A DNA stretch of 64,000 nt. It comes from Paractinoplanes abujensis (lineage in GTDB: Bacteria; Actinomycetota; Actinomycetes; Mycobacteriales; Micromonosporaceae). Each line of letters starts with the position of its first letter. Position 1 is the first letter of the stretch. The notes beneath the pieces are model-generated. The model saw nothing but the letters and a program-made list of their open reading frames with translations. It was not told the DNA's origin and searched no databases. Of the stretch, positions 32,654-41,261 are shown one piece after another. The position numbers were made by a program, and so were the translations under genes. The stretch spans positions 4,092,001 to 4,156,000 of the forward strand of contig NZ_JACHMF010000001.1 in assembly GCF_014204895.1 (NCBI RefSeq), read 5' to 3'.

Positions 32654-34347
32654 GGCTTCGGCTCCACCTCGCCGTCCGGGTCGCCGCCGGCATCATCGGT
32701 GCGCCGGGGCGGGAACAGACCTTCGGGACGACCTTTGCCGTCCCAGTTGAGCAGGTTCACCCGGGCGGATTTGTCGGCCGGGTCGGTCAAGGCGCCGCTG
32801 GTCTGGCGTTCACGCAGCATGTGGAAGTTCTCCACGGCGATCGGGGTGGGTGCGCCAGACATCTCACCGAAGGGGCCGGAGCCGCCCATGCCAGGGCCGC
32901 CGTCGTAGTCGAGGCTGCACTCCGTGGCCAGTTCCTCGAGGCTGTGGGCCTGCTCGGCGTGCGCGGGCGGGATGACGTACCGCTCGTCGTACTTGGCCAG
33001 GGCGAGCAGCCGGTACATGTCGTAGATCTGCTCGCCGCTCATGCCCACCGCGGCCGGGATCGTCTCGTCGGTGTCGCGGCCCAGGTTGATGTCGCGCATG
33101 TACGAGCGCATCGCGGCGAGCTTGCGCAGCACCGCGTCCACCGGCCCCGGGTCGCCCGCGGTGAACAACTGGGCGAGATAGTCGACCGGGATGCGCAACG
33201 CCTCGATCGCGGCGAACAGGTTGCCGCGGTCCTCGGCGTCGTAGCCGGTGTCGCGGACTACATCGACGACCGGGGACAGTGGCGGGATGTACCAGACCAT
33301 CGGCATGGTGCGGTACTCCGGGTGCAGCGGTAACGCCACTTTGTACTTGTTGATCAGGGCGTACACCGGGGATCGTTGAGCCGCCTCGATCCAGTCGCGG
33401 GCGATGCCGGCCTTTTCGGCGGCGGCGATCACCGCCGGGTCGTTCGGGTCCAGGAACACCCGTCGTTGCGCCTCGTACAGGTCGTGGTCGTCGGCGACGG
33501 AGGCCGCCTCGAGCACCCGGTCGGCGTCGTAGAGCATCAGGCCGATGTAGCGCAGCCGGCCCACGCACGTCTCGGAGCACACGGTCGGAATGCCGACTTC
33601 GATGCGCGGGAAGCAGAACGTGCACTTCTCGGCCTTGCCGGTGCGGTGGTTGAAGTACACCTTCTTGTACGGGCAACCCGACACGCACATCCGCCAGCCC
33701 CGGCATCGGTCCTGGTCGACCAGCACGATGCCGTCCTCTTCGCGCTTGTAGATCGCTCCGGACGGACACGACGCGGCGCAGGAGGGGTTGAGGCAGTGTT
33801 CGCAGATCCGCGGCAGGTAGAACATGAACGTCTGCTCGAACTCGAACTTCACCTTGTCGGCGATGCCCTTGAGCAGCACGTCCTTGTCGCCGTGGTCGGG
33901 TGATCCACCCAGGTTGTCGTCCCAGTTGGCCGACCAGCTGATCTTCATGTCCTCGCCGGTGAGCAGAGACTTCGGCCGGGCGACTGGAGTGTGTTCCTGC
34001 AGCGGGGCGTTGGTGAGCGTCTCGTAGTCGTACGTCCAGGGTTCGTAGTAGTCCTGGATGCTCGGCAGCTTCGGGTTGGAGAAGATGCTGAACAGCTTCT
34101 TGATCCGGCCGCCACCCTTGAGGGTGAGCCGGCCGCGCCGGTTGAGCGTCCAGCCGCCTTTCCAGGTCTCCTGGTCCTCGTAGCGGCGTGGGTAGCCCTG
34201 CCCGGGCCGGGTCTCGACGTTGTTGAACCAGACATACTCGACGCCGGAGCGGTTGGTCCAGGCCTGCTTGCAGGTGACCGAGCAGGTGTGGCAGCCGATG
34301 CACTTGTCGAGGTTCATCACCATCGCCATCTGGGCCATGACGCGCAT
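32650..34347 (-). CDS. narH: Respiratory nitrate reductase beta subunit NarH
   Basis: 565 residues carrying one [3Fe-4S] and three [4Fe-4S] clusters that wire NarI to NarG. Cluster motifs are CIGCHTCSVTC, CEHCLNPSCAASCP, CRGWRMCVSGCP (Trp marks the 3Fe-4S site) and CTFCFPR, each typical of NarH. Start ATG 34347 shares one base with the narG stop (TGATG); a second ATG three codons on is possible. Length is normal. Confidence 0.97.
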   Translation of the reverse strand: MRVMAQMAMVMNLDKCIGCHTCSVTCKQAWTNRSGVEYVWFNNVETRPGQGYPRRYEDQETWKGGWTLNRRGRLTLKGGGRIKKLFSIFSNPKLPSIQDYYEPWTYDYETLTNAPLQEHTPVARPKSLLTGEDMKISWSANWDDNLGGSPDHGDKDVLLKGIADKVKFEFEQTFMFYLPRICEHCLNPSCAASCPSGAIYKREEDGIVLVDQDRCRGWRMCVSGCPYKKVYFNHRTGKAEKCTFCFPRIEVGIPTVCSETCVGRLRYIGLMLYDADRVLEAASVADDHDLYEAQRRVFLDPNDPAVIAAAEKAGIARDWIEAAQRSPVYALINKYKVALPLHPEYRTMPMVWYIPPLSPVVDVVRDTGYDAEDRGNLFAAIEALRIPVDYLAQLFTAGDPGPVDAVLRKLAAMRSYMRDINLGRDTDETIPAAVGMSGEQIYDMYRLLALAKYDERYVIPPAHAEQAHSLEELATECSLDYDGGPGMGGSGPFGEMSGAPTPIAVENFHMLRERQTSGALTDPADKSARVNLLNWDGKGRPEGLFPPRRTDDAGGDPDGEVEPKP

Positions 34348-37300
34348 CAGTACTCGACCTCCTGGGAGCGACGGCGGATGACAGTGACCTCGTCGCGTTG
34401 ATTGCCGGTCGGGCCGAGATAGTTGAAGGCGAAGGACAGCTGTGCGTACCCGCCGATCAGGTGGCTCGGCTTGATCAGCAGCCGGGTCAGCGAGTTGTGG
34501 ATACCGCCGCGCCGCCCGTTGGTCTCGGTGCGGGGCACGTCGATCAGCCGGTCCTGGGCGTGGTGCATGTAGACCGTGCCCTCCGGCATGCGGTGCGAGA
34601 CGACGGCGCGGGCCACGACCACGCCGTTGCGGTTGACCGCCTCGACCCAGTCGTTGTCGTGCACGCCGATCTTCGCGGCGTCCTCCTTCGATATCCAGAT
34701 CAGCTGCCCGCCGCGCGAGAGGGAGAGCATGAAAAGGTTGTCCTGGTACTCCGAATGGATCGACCACTTGTTGTGCGGCGTCAGATACCGCACGGTGATC
34801 CCCAGCTCGCCCTTCTCCCCCACCTGGGGCTCGCCGAACAGGGCGTTCATGTTCAGCGGCGGCCGATAGGTCGGCAGCCACTCCCCCAGCTCAGCCATCC
34901 AGTCGTGGTCGAGGTAGAAGCTCTGCCGCCCGGTCAGCGTGTGCCACGGCTTGAGCCGTTCCACATTGATGACGAACGGTGAGTAGCGCCGGCCCCCGGA
35001 CTCTGACCCGGACCACTCCGGACTGGTGATCACCGGGACCGGCCGGGACTGTGTGTCGGCGAAGGTGATCTGCTTGCCCTCGTGCTCGGCTGCCAGATCC
35101 GCCAACTCCACCCCGGTGCGTTTCTCGACCTGGTGGAAGCCCTGGGTGGCCAGGCGCCCGTTGGTGGTGCCGGACAGCGCCAGGATCGCCTCGCACGCCT
35201 GGACATCCCGGGCGATCGACGGCCGCCCGTTCGGGGCCACGCCGTTCTTGTGCCGCAGGTAGTCGAGCTCCGGGCCCACCTCGAACGTCACGCCCTTGGT
35301 GGTCGCGCCGAGGGTGTCCAGCAGCGGGCCGAGCGAGGCCATCTTGTCAGCGATCGCGGTGTAGTCCCGCTCGACGGTGACCAGCTTGGGCATGGTCTTT
35401 CCGGGCACCGGATCGCAGTCGCCGGCTTTCCAGTCGACGACCCGTCCGTGCGGATTGGCCATCTCGTCCGGCGTGTCGTGCAGCAGCGGAGCGGCCACCA
35501 CGTCCGTACGCGTGCCCAGATGGTCCTTCGCCAGAGCACTGAACGTCCGGGCGATCGTCATGAACGCGTCCCAGTCGGTGCGGGTCTGCCAGGGCGGGGC
35601 GATCGCCGGGTTGAACGAGTGCACGAACGGATGCATGTCGGTGGTGTTCAGATCATGCTTCTCGTACCAGGTGGCGGCCGGTAGCACGATGTCGGAATAG
35701 ATCGTGGTCGAGGTCATCCGGAAGTCGAGCGTCAGCAACAGGTCCAGCTTGCCGGTCGGCGCCTGCTCGTGCCACGTCACGTCGTTCGGACGGGCCTGCG
35801 GCGGCGCCTCGGTGGCACGCACACCGTGGTCGGTGCCGAGCAGGTGCCGCAGGAAGTACTCGTTGCCCTTGGCGCTGGAGCCGAGCAGGTTGGCCCGCCA
35901 GATCGTCAGTACCCGCGGGAAGTTCTCCGGCGCGTCCGGATCCTCGCAGGCGAACCGCAGATCACCGGACTTGAGCTGGTCGACGATGTGGTCGGCGACC
36001 GGCTTCCCGGCGGCCTCGGCGTCGCCGGTCAGCTCCAAGGGGTTGCGGTTGAAGTGCGGAACCGACGGCATCCAGCCCATCCGGGCTGACGCGGCGATCA
36101 GGTCCGCGGTGCTGCGCCCGGCGAACGTGCCGCCGTCCGGGCTCGCATTGAGCGCGGCGGCCGAGAACGGGTCGTAGCGGTACTGGTCGGTGTGCAGGTA
36201 CCAGTACGCGGTCTGGATCATCTGCCGGCCCGGCCGCACCCAGTCCGACGCCGTGCCCAGCACGCTGTACCCGGTGATGGGGCGGACCTTCTCCTGCCCG
36301 ACGTAGTGCGCCCAGCCGCCGCCGTTGACCCCCTGGCAGCCGGTCAACGTGGTCAGTGTCAGGAACGCCCGGTAGATGGTGTCGGAGTGGAACCAGTGGT
36401 TGGTCCCGGCCCCCATGATGATCATCGACCGGCCGCGGGTGTCGGCGGCGTTACGGGCGAACTCGCGGGCGATCCGCGCGGCGGCCGGCCCGGGCACACC
36501 GGTGATCGTCTCTTGCCAGGCCGGGGTGTACGCCTCGGCAGCGTCGTCGTAACCGGTCGGCCAGGTGCCGGGCAGCCCGTCGCGGGCCACCCCGTACTGC
36601 GCGAGAAGCAGGTCGAAGACGGTGGTGACCACATGTTCGCCGATCCGGCGCACCGGCACGCCGCGGCGCATCGGCGCCGCAGTTCCGTTCCCGGTGTCGA
36701 ACCGGGGCAGCACAACCGTCACCGCGGGATCCGGACCGCCTTCGGCGGACAACAAGGGGTGTACGTCGCCGAGGTCCAGGTTCCACTTTCCGGCGCCGGC
36801 GTCGCCGTACCGGTGTCCGAGCGAGCCGTTCGGGACCACCGGCATGCCGTCGCTGTCGAGCAGTACGGTCTTGAACGCGGCATTCTCCGTGTCGGCGAGC
36901 GCTCCGGGTAACTGGGCCGCGGTGAGCATCTTGCCCGGCCGGTAGGAGCCGTCGCCCGCATCGTCGAGGGTGACCAGGAATGGCAGGTCGGTGTACTTCG
37001 ACACGTACTCGGCGAAGTAGGGTTCCGGCCGGTCGGCGAAGAATTCCTTGAGCACGACGTGGCCCATGGCCATGGCCAGTGCGCCGTCGGTGCCCGGCGC
37101 CGGGGCGAGCCACTCGTCGGCGAACTTGACGTTGTCGGCGTAGTCCGGCGCGACCGCGATGACCTTCTGGCCGCGGTAGCGTGCCTCGGCCATCCAGTGC
37201 GCGTCCGGGGTGCGGGTGACCGGCAGGTTGGAGCCCCACATGATCAGGTAGCCGGCGTCCCACCAGTCCCCCGACTCGGGCACGTCGGTCTGGTCGCCGA

Positions 37301-38057
37301 ACACCTGCGGCGAGGCCACCGGCAGGTCGGCGTACCAGTCGTAGAACGACAGCATGGCCCCGCCGACGAGGTTGTAGAAGCGGGCGCCGGCCGCGTGCGA
37401 CACCATCGACATGGCCGGGATCGGCGAGAACCCGGCCAGCCGGTCCGGCCCCCACTTCTCGATCGTGTGCACGTGCGCGGCGGCGATCATCTCGACCGCC
37501 TCGTCCCAGCTCGCGCGGACCAGGCCGCCCTTGCCGCGCACCGACTTGTACGCGCGGGCCTTGTCCGGGTCGCCGGTGATCTCCGCCCAGGCCGCCACCG
37601 GATCGCCGAGACGCCTGCGAGCCTCACGGAACATTTCCAGGAGAACCCCGCGGACGTACGGGTATCGCACGCGCGTCGGTGAGTACGTGTACCAGGAGAA
37701 CGCGGCGCCGCGGGGGCAACCGCGTGGCTCGTACTCCGGGCGGTCCGGGCCGACGCTGGGATAGTCGGTCTGCTGGGCCTCCCAGGTGATGATGCCGTCC
37801 TTGACGTACACCTTCCAGGAGCATGAGCCGGTGCAGTTCACCCCGTGCGTGGACCGCACCACCTTGTCATGCGACCACCGGTCCCGGTAGAAGGCGTCCG
37901 CCTGCCGGCCTCCGATCTGGTACAGCGTGCGCCGGTCCGGCGAGACCTGTGCCTTCGTGAAGAACCGACGCGTCCCGACCAGGGCCTCGATGAGTGGATC
38001 GTCGAGACCGACCTGCCCGCGTTCGTCGGCGGACCCTCGTGATGTGCTGCTGACCAC
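34347..38057 (-). CDS. narG: Respiratory nitrate reductase alpha subunit NarG
   Basis: 1236-residue catalytic Mo-bis-MGD subunit reducing nitrate to nitrite on the cytoplasmic face. N-terminal FS0 cluster has the His/Cys motif HGVNCTGSCSWKVYVKDG; the Mo-ligand Asp region is YADLPVASPQVFGDQTDVPE; GSNLPVTRTPDAHW follows. Length is typical. GTG 38057 has GGGAGG seven bases upstream. First gene of narGHJI-cupin-moeA; a DosR-like box is 110 bp upstream, predicting oxygen-limited expression. Confidence 0.98.
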   Translation of the reverse strand: MVSSTSRGSADERGQVGLDDPLIEALVGTRRFFTKAQVSPDRRTLYQIGGRQADAFYRDRWSHDKVVRSTHGVNCTGSCSWKVYVKDGIITWEAQQTDYPSVGPDRPEYEPRGCPRGAAFSWYTYSPTRVRYPYVRGVLLEMFREARRRLGDPVAAWAEITGDPDKARAYKSVRGKGGLVRASWDEAVEMIAAAHVHTIEKWGPDRLAGFSPIPAMSMVSHAAGARFYNLVGGAMLSFYDWYADLPVASPQVFGDQTDVPESGDWWDAGYLIMWGSNLPVTRTPDAHWMAEARYRGQKVIAVAPDYADNVKFADEWLAPAPGTDGALAMAMGHVVLKEFFADRPEPYFAEYVSKYTDLPFLVTLDDAGDGSYRPGKMLTAAQLPGALADTENAAFKTVLLDSDGMPVVPNGSLGHRYGDAGAGKWNLDLGDVHPLLSAEGGPDPAVTVVLPRFDTGNGTAAPMRRGVPVRRIGEHVVTTVFDLLLAQYGVARDGLPGTWPTGYDDAAEAYTPAWQETITGVPGPAAARIAREFARNAADTRGRSMIIMGAGTNHWFHSDTIYRAFLTLTTLTGCQGVNGGGWAHYVGQEKVRPITGYSVLGTASDWVRPGRQMIQTAYWYLHTDQYRYDPFSAAALNASPDGGTFAGRSTADLIAASARMGWMPSVPHFNRNPLELTGDAEAAGKPVADHIVDQLKSGDLRFACEDPDAPENFPRVLTIWRANLLGSSAKGNEYFLRHLLGTDHGVRATEAPPQARPNDVTWHEQAPTGKLDLLLTLDFRMTSTTIYSDIVLPAATWYEKHDLNTTDMHPFVHSFNPAIAPPWQTRTDWDAFMTIARTFSALAKDHLGTRTDVVAAPLLHDTPDEMANPHGRVVDWKAGDCDPVPGKTMPKLVTVERDYTAIADKMASLGPLLDTLGATTKGVTFEVGPELDYLRHKNGVAPNGRPSIARDVQACEAILALSGTTNGRLATQGFHQVEKRTGVELADLAAEHEGKQITFADTQSRPVPVITSPEWSGSESGGRRYSPFVINVERLKPWHTLTGRQSFYLDHDWMAELGEWLPTYRPPLNMNALFGEPQVGEKGELGITVRYLTPHNKWSIHSEYQDNLFMLSLSRGGQLIWISKEDAAKIGVHDNDWVEAVNRNGVVVARAVVSHRMPEGTVYMHHAQDRLIDVPRTETNGRRGGIHNSLTRLLIKPSHLIGGYAQLSFAFNYLGPTGNQRDEVTVIRRRSQEVEY

Positions 38058-38166
38058 GTCTGACCTCCCGGCCGCACAGCGGCCGTCATCGCCACGGCTC
38101 TGCGATCGTCACATTAACGATGTTGGTGACGCGGCGCAGCAATTGCGTACTGCAAATATTTCCCTA

Positions 38167-38180
38167 GGGTCGAAGGTCCC
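38167..38180. promoter_or_regulatory. DosR/DevR-like box upstream of narG
   Basis: GGGTCGAAGGTCCC on the plus strand reads GGGACCTTCGACCC towards narG, with the GGGAC-N4-GACCC form of actinobacterial DosR sites. It is 110 bp upstream of the narG start. Next to it, at 38151-38162, GCAAATATTTCC is an AT-rich near-palindrome resembling one before the molybdoenzyme gene at 23664. Confidence 0.62.
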
Positions 38181-38310
38181 TTCGTGGCAGTCCCAAAGGC
38201 TCTTGTCGCTGCTCGCGGGCGCGCAGTCAGCCGGTACTGGTCACGTCGAGGAGGACGGGGCAGGTGTGGGGCTGCTCATCGAGTCGTTTCCTTCTCGTCG
38301 GTTCAGCGGG

Positions 38311-38565
38311 TCAGGCACCAGCCGGTGGCTGCGAGCAATGCCACGACGGCGTCAACCGCCACGTCGTCGACGGTGGTGACGACTGCGTCGACGGCGGCAT
38401 GGTGATCAGCCAGATTGCGGCCAGAAAGGCCAGCAGGGCAGGAATCAGCGCGAGGAAAGAGCTATGACCGCCACGAACCTCCACCGGCCCGGGACCTCTG
38501 TCGTGACGATTTCCACCTCCCCTATTCGCCAGGGGCTGGGCACACTCCGGTTTCTCATCCAGCAT
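38311..38565 (-). CDS. Possible small membrane protein
   Basis: 84 residues from ATG 38565, which has AGGAGG ten bases before it. One clear hydrophobic helix, SSFLALIPALLAFLAAIWLI, preceded by EVRGGH; the tail is Ser/Thr/Pro-rich. A GTG just before EVRGGH is an alternative start giving a shorter single-span protein. No family recognised. Confidence 0.4.
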   Translation of the reverse strand: MLDEKPECAQPLANRGGGNRHDRGPGPVEVRGGHSSFLALIPALLAFLAAIWLITMPPSTQSSPPSTTWRLTPSWHCSQPPAGA

Positions 38566-38689
38566 TGGCCGGGACCTCCTGCGTGTGGTCGGTACTGACG
38601 ATTGAGGCAGCCCCAGCGCAAGAAAAACCCGAATCGATACGGCGTGGCGTACCCGGGTTGTCGCCATCGGGACGTCGGCGTTTCCTGCG

Positions 38690-39115
38690 CTACTCGGCGC
38701 GCATGGCTTGCGCCGTAACGAGGAACTCCTCCCCTGCGAACATTTTGTAGGCGGCGTCGGTGGATAGGCCGTACTGCTCGGCGTAGGCCCCGTAGACGAA
38801 CTTCTGCACGTTGCCGGACAGGTGGATGCGGTCGCCGGCGGCCACATCTCTGCTGGGTTCGCAGAGCACCAGCAGCGACTCGTCACCGAAGTCGCGGGTG
38901 TCGAGGACGAACGACTGCTCGGTGATCACGCGGGTCACGATGCCGGTGATCGTGACGGTCCGGCCGATGAAATAGGTGTCACCGAAAAAGTTGCTGTTGG
39001 CCGGTGCGGTCGTGCTGCCCTGCGTGGGCGAGTCTTGGCCGCATCCGCTCACGATCAGCAAGCACAGTGTTGCGATCAGCGCCATCATTGTGCTGCGTGC
39101 TCGATGGCCCGCCAT
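38690..39115 (-). CDS. Putative lipoprotein with OB-like domain
   Basis: 141 residues. Signal peptide with lipobox (LIATLCLLIVSGC), Ser/Thr/Gln-rich spacer, then a beta-rich domain (TVTITGIVTRVITEQSFVL, GDRIHLSGNVQKFV) reminiscent of an OB fold. Probably anchored to the outer face of the membrane. ATG 39115. Function unknown; alone between nar and the AI-2E-type transporter. Confidence 0.75.
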   Translation of the reverse strand: MAGHRARSTMMALIATLCLLIVSGCGQDSPTQGSTTAPANSNFFGDTYFIGRTVTITGIVTRVITEQSFVLDTRDFGDESLLVLCEPSRDVAAGDRIHLSGNVQKFVYGAYAEQYGLSTDAAYKMFAGEEFLVTAQAMRAE

Positions 39116-39164
39116 AGTGACACTCCTTTGCTGATAAGGGTCGATGACGCGGTTACTGGCAGGG

Positions 39165-40238
39165 TCAGCCGGTCGCCGGTTCCTGGGGTGCGGGCTCAGC
39201 GCGTTCGTTACGTGTGTGGCGGTGCGCGACGGTGATGCCCTGATAGGCGACGGCGGTCAGGGGCACGGCAACGAAGGCGCCGGCGACGCCTGCGGCCAAG
39301 GTGCCGGCGGTGACCGCGATGAGGATGACGACCGGGTGCAGATGGATCTGATGCCTCATGATCAGCGGCTGCAGCAGATTGCCCTCGACTTGTTGCACGA
39401 CGATGACCGCGGCCAGTGTGAGCAACGCTATGCCTGGTCCGCGGGCCGCGAGGGCGACCAGGACGGCGAAGGCGCCGGTCACGGTAGCGCCCAGGATCGG
39501 CACGAAGGCGCCGAAGAAGGTGATCAAGGCGAGCGGGATGGGCAGCGGCACACCGAGCAGCACCAGGGCCAGACCGATACCGGTGGCGTCGATGAGAGCG
39601 ATGACCGCGGTGCCGCGGGCGTAGCTGCTCAGCGTCGTCCAGGCGGCTGCGCCGGCCTCGGCGACGGTGTCCCGGCGGCTACCGGTGTGGGTGACGGTCC
39701 ATCGCCACATGCCCGGACCGTCCTTGAGGACAAAGAACAGCAGGACGAGCACGAGCAGCAGTGCGGCGAGGACCTCGAGGGTGAGCCGTGCGCTTGCGAC
39801 GGGGCTGGGCAGCAGCTGCCGCAGGCGGATGAGCGCCTCGTTGGTGACGGTGTCGACCTGCCGTTCGCTCAGCAGCGCCCCGGGTCCGATGATCAGGTCC
39901 CGGAGTCGTTGCAGGCCTCGGGTCAGCTGGGCGGTGAGGTCGTCGAGCTGGGCGGCGCCGCGTTGCCAGGCCAGCAGTACGGGCACCGTCAGAGCCGCAA
40001 TGGGCACAAACACGGTGATGAGGGCGGCCAGGGCGCCCGGCAGGTGCAGGCGGCGCTGCCAGCGGTACAGCGGATGCAGCAGGGCTGCGAGGAACGCGGT
40101 GGCGGCCAGCGCGAGCGCCAGGGGTGCCAGCCGCACAGCGAGCCGGCCGGCCAAGTACAGGCCGGTCAGAACGATGATGAAGCTGCCGGCCCACACAACT
40201 GCGGTGCGGACCGGTCGAGGTAGCACGGGGTGTGACAC
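39165..40238 (-). CDS. AI-2E family transporter (YdiK/PerM type)
   Basis: 357 residues, about eight helices with the family's large central soluble segment (residues 90-150) and the C-terminal motif GAFVPILGATVTG followed by VEGNLLQPLIMRHQIHLHP. Family members are named for quorum-signal export but their true substrates are mostly unknown. GTG 40238 lies immediately after the HtrA stop, so both may be co-transcribed. Confidence 0.9.
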   Translation of the reverse strand: MSHPVLPRPVRTAVVWAGSFIIVLTGLYLAGRLAVRLAPLALALAATAFLAALLHPLYRWQRRLHLPGALAALITVFVPIAALTVPVLLAWQRGAAQLDDLTAQLTRGLQRLRDLIIGPGALLSERQVDTVTNEALIRLRQLLPSPVASARLTLEVLAALLLVLVLLFFVLKDGPGMWRWTVTHTGSRRDTVAEAGAAAWTTLSSYARGTAVIALIDATGIGLALVLLGVPLPIPLALITFFGAFVPILGATVTGAFAVLVALAARGPGIALLTLAAVIVVQQVEGNLLQPLIMRHQIHLHPVVILIAVTAGTLAAGVAGAFVAVPLTAVAYQGITVAHRHTRNERAEPAPQEPATG

Positions 40239-40241
40239 GGT

Positions 40242-41261
40242 CTATCGTTCCGCCGCGCCGACGGTGACCTTGACGCTCTGCTGCTTGCCGCCGCGCAACA
40301 GGCCTATGTCGACGGTGTCGCCGGGTTCGACGCCACGCAGCGCGCCGAGGAACGCCTCGACGCTGGTGACCTGTTCGCCGGCGAACGTGGTGATGACATC
40401 GCCGGCGCGGAGGCCGGCCTTGGCGGCGGGATCACCCGTGACCACGTCGCGGACCAGGACGCCGCGGTCGGTTCCGGTTCCGAGGGCCTGGGCGATCTGC
40501 GGGGTCAGGCGGCCGACCGCGACCCCGAGGTAGGGGTGGGTGACCTTCCCGTCGTCGAGCAGGTCGTCGGCGACGTCGAGGGCCGTCGCGGCCGGGATGG
40601 CGAATCCGATTGAGACCGCGCCTGTTGCCGGGGGCAGGTAGGCGTCGTTGATGCCGACCACGCGGCCGGACGTGTCGACCAGGGCGCCGCCGGAGTTTCC
40701 GGGTGAGATAGCCGCGTCGGTCTGCAGAAGGTCGACCAGAGGCCGGCCCTGACTCGCGGAGCCGGGAATTTCCCGGCCGACGCCGGAGACGATCCCGGCG
40801 GTCACGCTGTTACGAAATCCGAGTGGGCTGCCCATGGCCAGGACCGTCTCCCCCGGCAGGGGCAGCTCGGTACGCAACGGCACCGGCGGCAGGTCGGTGC
40901 GGGCAGCCCGCAGGACTGCGAGGTCAGTGACCGCGTCGGTGCCCTCGACGGTGGCGTCGACGCGTGATCCGTCGGCCAGGGCGAGGGTGACGGTGCGGGC
41001 GTCGCCGACGACGTGCTGGTTGGTCAGGACCAGTCCACCGTCGCGGAACACGACTCCGGAGCCGAGACCCTCGCCGACGAGCACCGTGACCACTGATGGT
41101 TCCACGGCGGCGACGATCTGCGGCAGGCCGGCGGCCGCCACGGCGGGCGGAGCAGCCGAGCTGGACGGCGGCGAAGCGGCCGGATTGTCATCAGTGCATC
41201 CCGCCAGCGGCAGGATGAGTACGAGGGATCCGAGGGCCAGGTTGGTGCGGATGCGAGCCAT
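40242..41261 (-). CDS. HtrA/DegP-like trypsin-type serine protease with PDZ domain (lipoprotein)
   Basis: 339 residues if started at ATG 41261: lipoprotein signal (NLALGSLVLILPLAGC), Ala/Ser/Pro spacer, and a trypsin-like domain with His (VLTNQHVV), Asp (VTDLAVLRA) and Ser (SPGNSGGALVD), then a C-terminal PDZ domain (YLGVAVGRL, GLRAGDVITTFAGEQV). Extracellular quality-control or stress protease. The start is supported by the lipobox, although GGTAGG upstream is weak. The frame remains open upstream into the sigma/STAS coding sequence with no stop, so part of the protein might be made as a fusion. Confidence 0.88.
   Translation of the reverse strand: MARIRTNLALGSLVLILPLAGCTDDNPAASPPSSSAAPPAVAAAGLPQIVAAVEPSVVTVLVGEGLGSGVVFRDGGLVLTNQHVVGDARTVTLALADGSRVDATVEGTDAVTDLAVLRAARTDLPPVPLRTELPLPGETVLAMGSPLGFRNSVTAGIVSGVGREIPGSASQGRPLVDLLQTDAAISPGNSGGALVDTSGRVVGINDAYLPPATGAVSIGFAIPAATALDVADDLLDDGKVTHPYLGVAVGRLTPQIAQALGTGTDRGVLVRDVVTGDPAAKAGLRAGDVITTFAGEQVTSVEAFLGALRGVEPGDTVDIGLLRGGKQQSVKVTVGAAER

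Larger units (their letters stand above)
38058..38689. other. Regulatory gap upstream of narG, with one doubtful small ORF
   Basis: 632 bases with no firm gene. The narG-proximal 130 bases hold the DosR-like box and an AT-rich patch. The remainder contains the small minus-strand ORF at 38311-38565 described separately and nothing else recognisable. Confidence 0.6.

Noticed and set aside
38187..38203. Second DosR-like site upstream of narG (AGTCCCAAAGGCTC)
   Set aside because: Half-site only; spacing does not fit the 14-base form.
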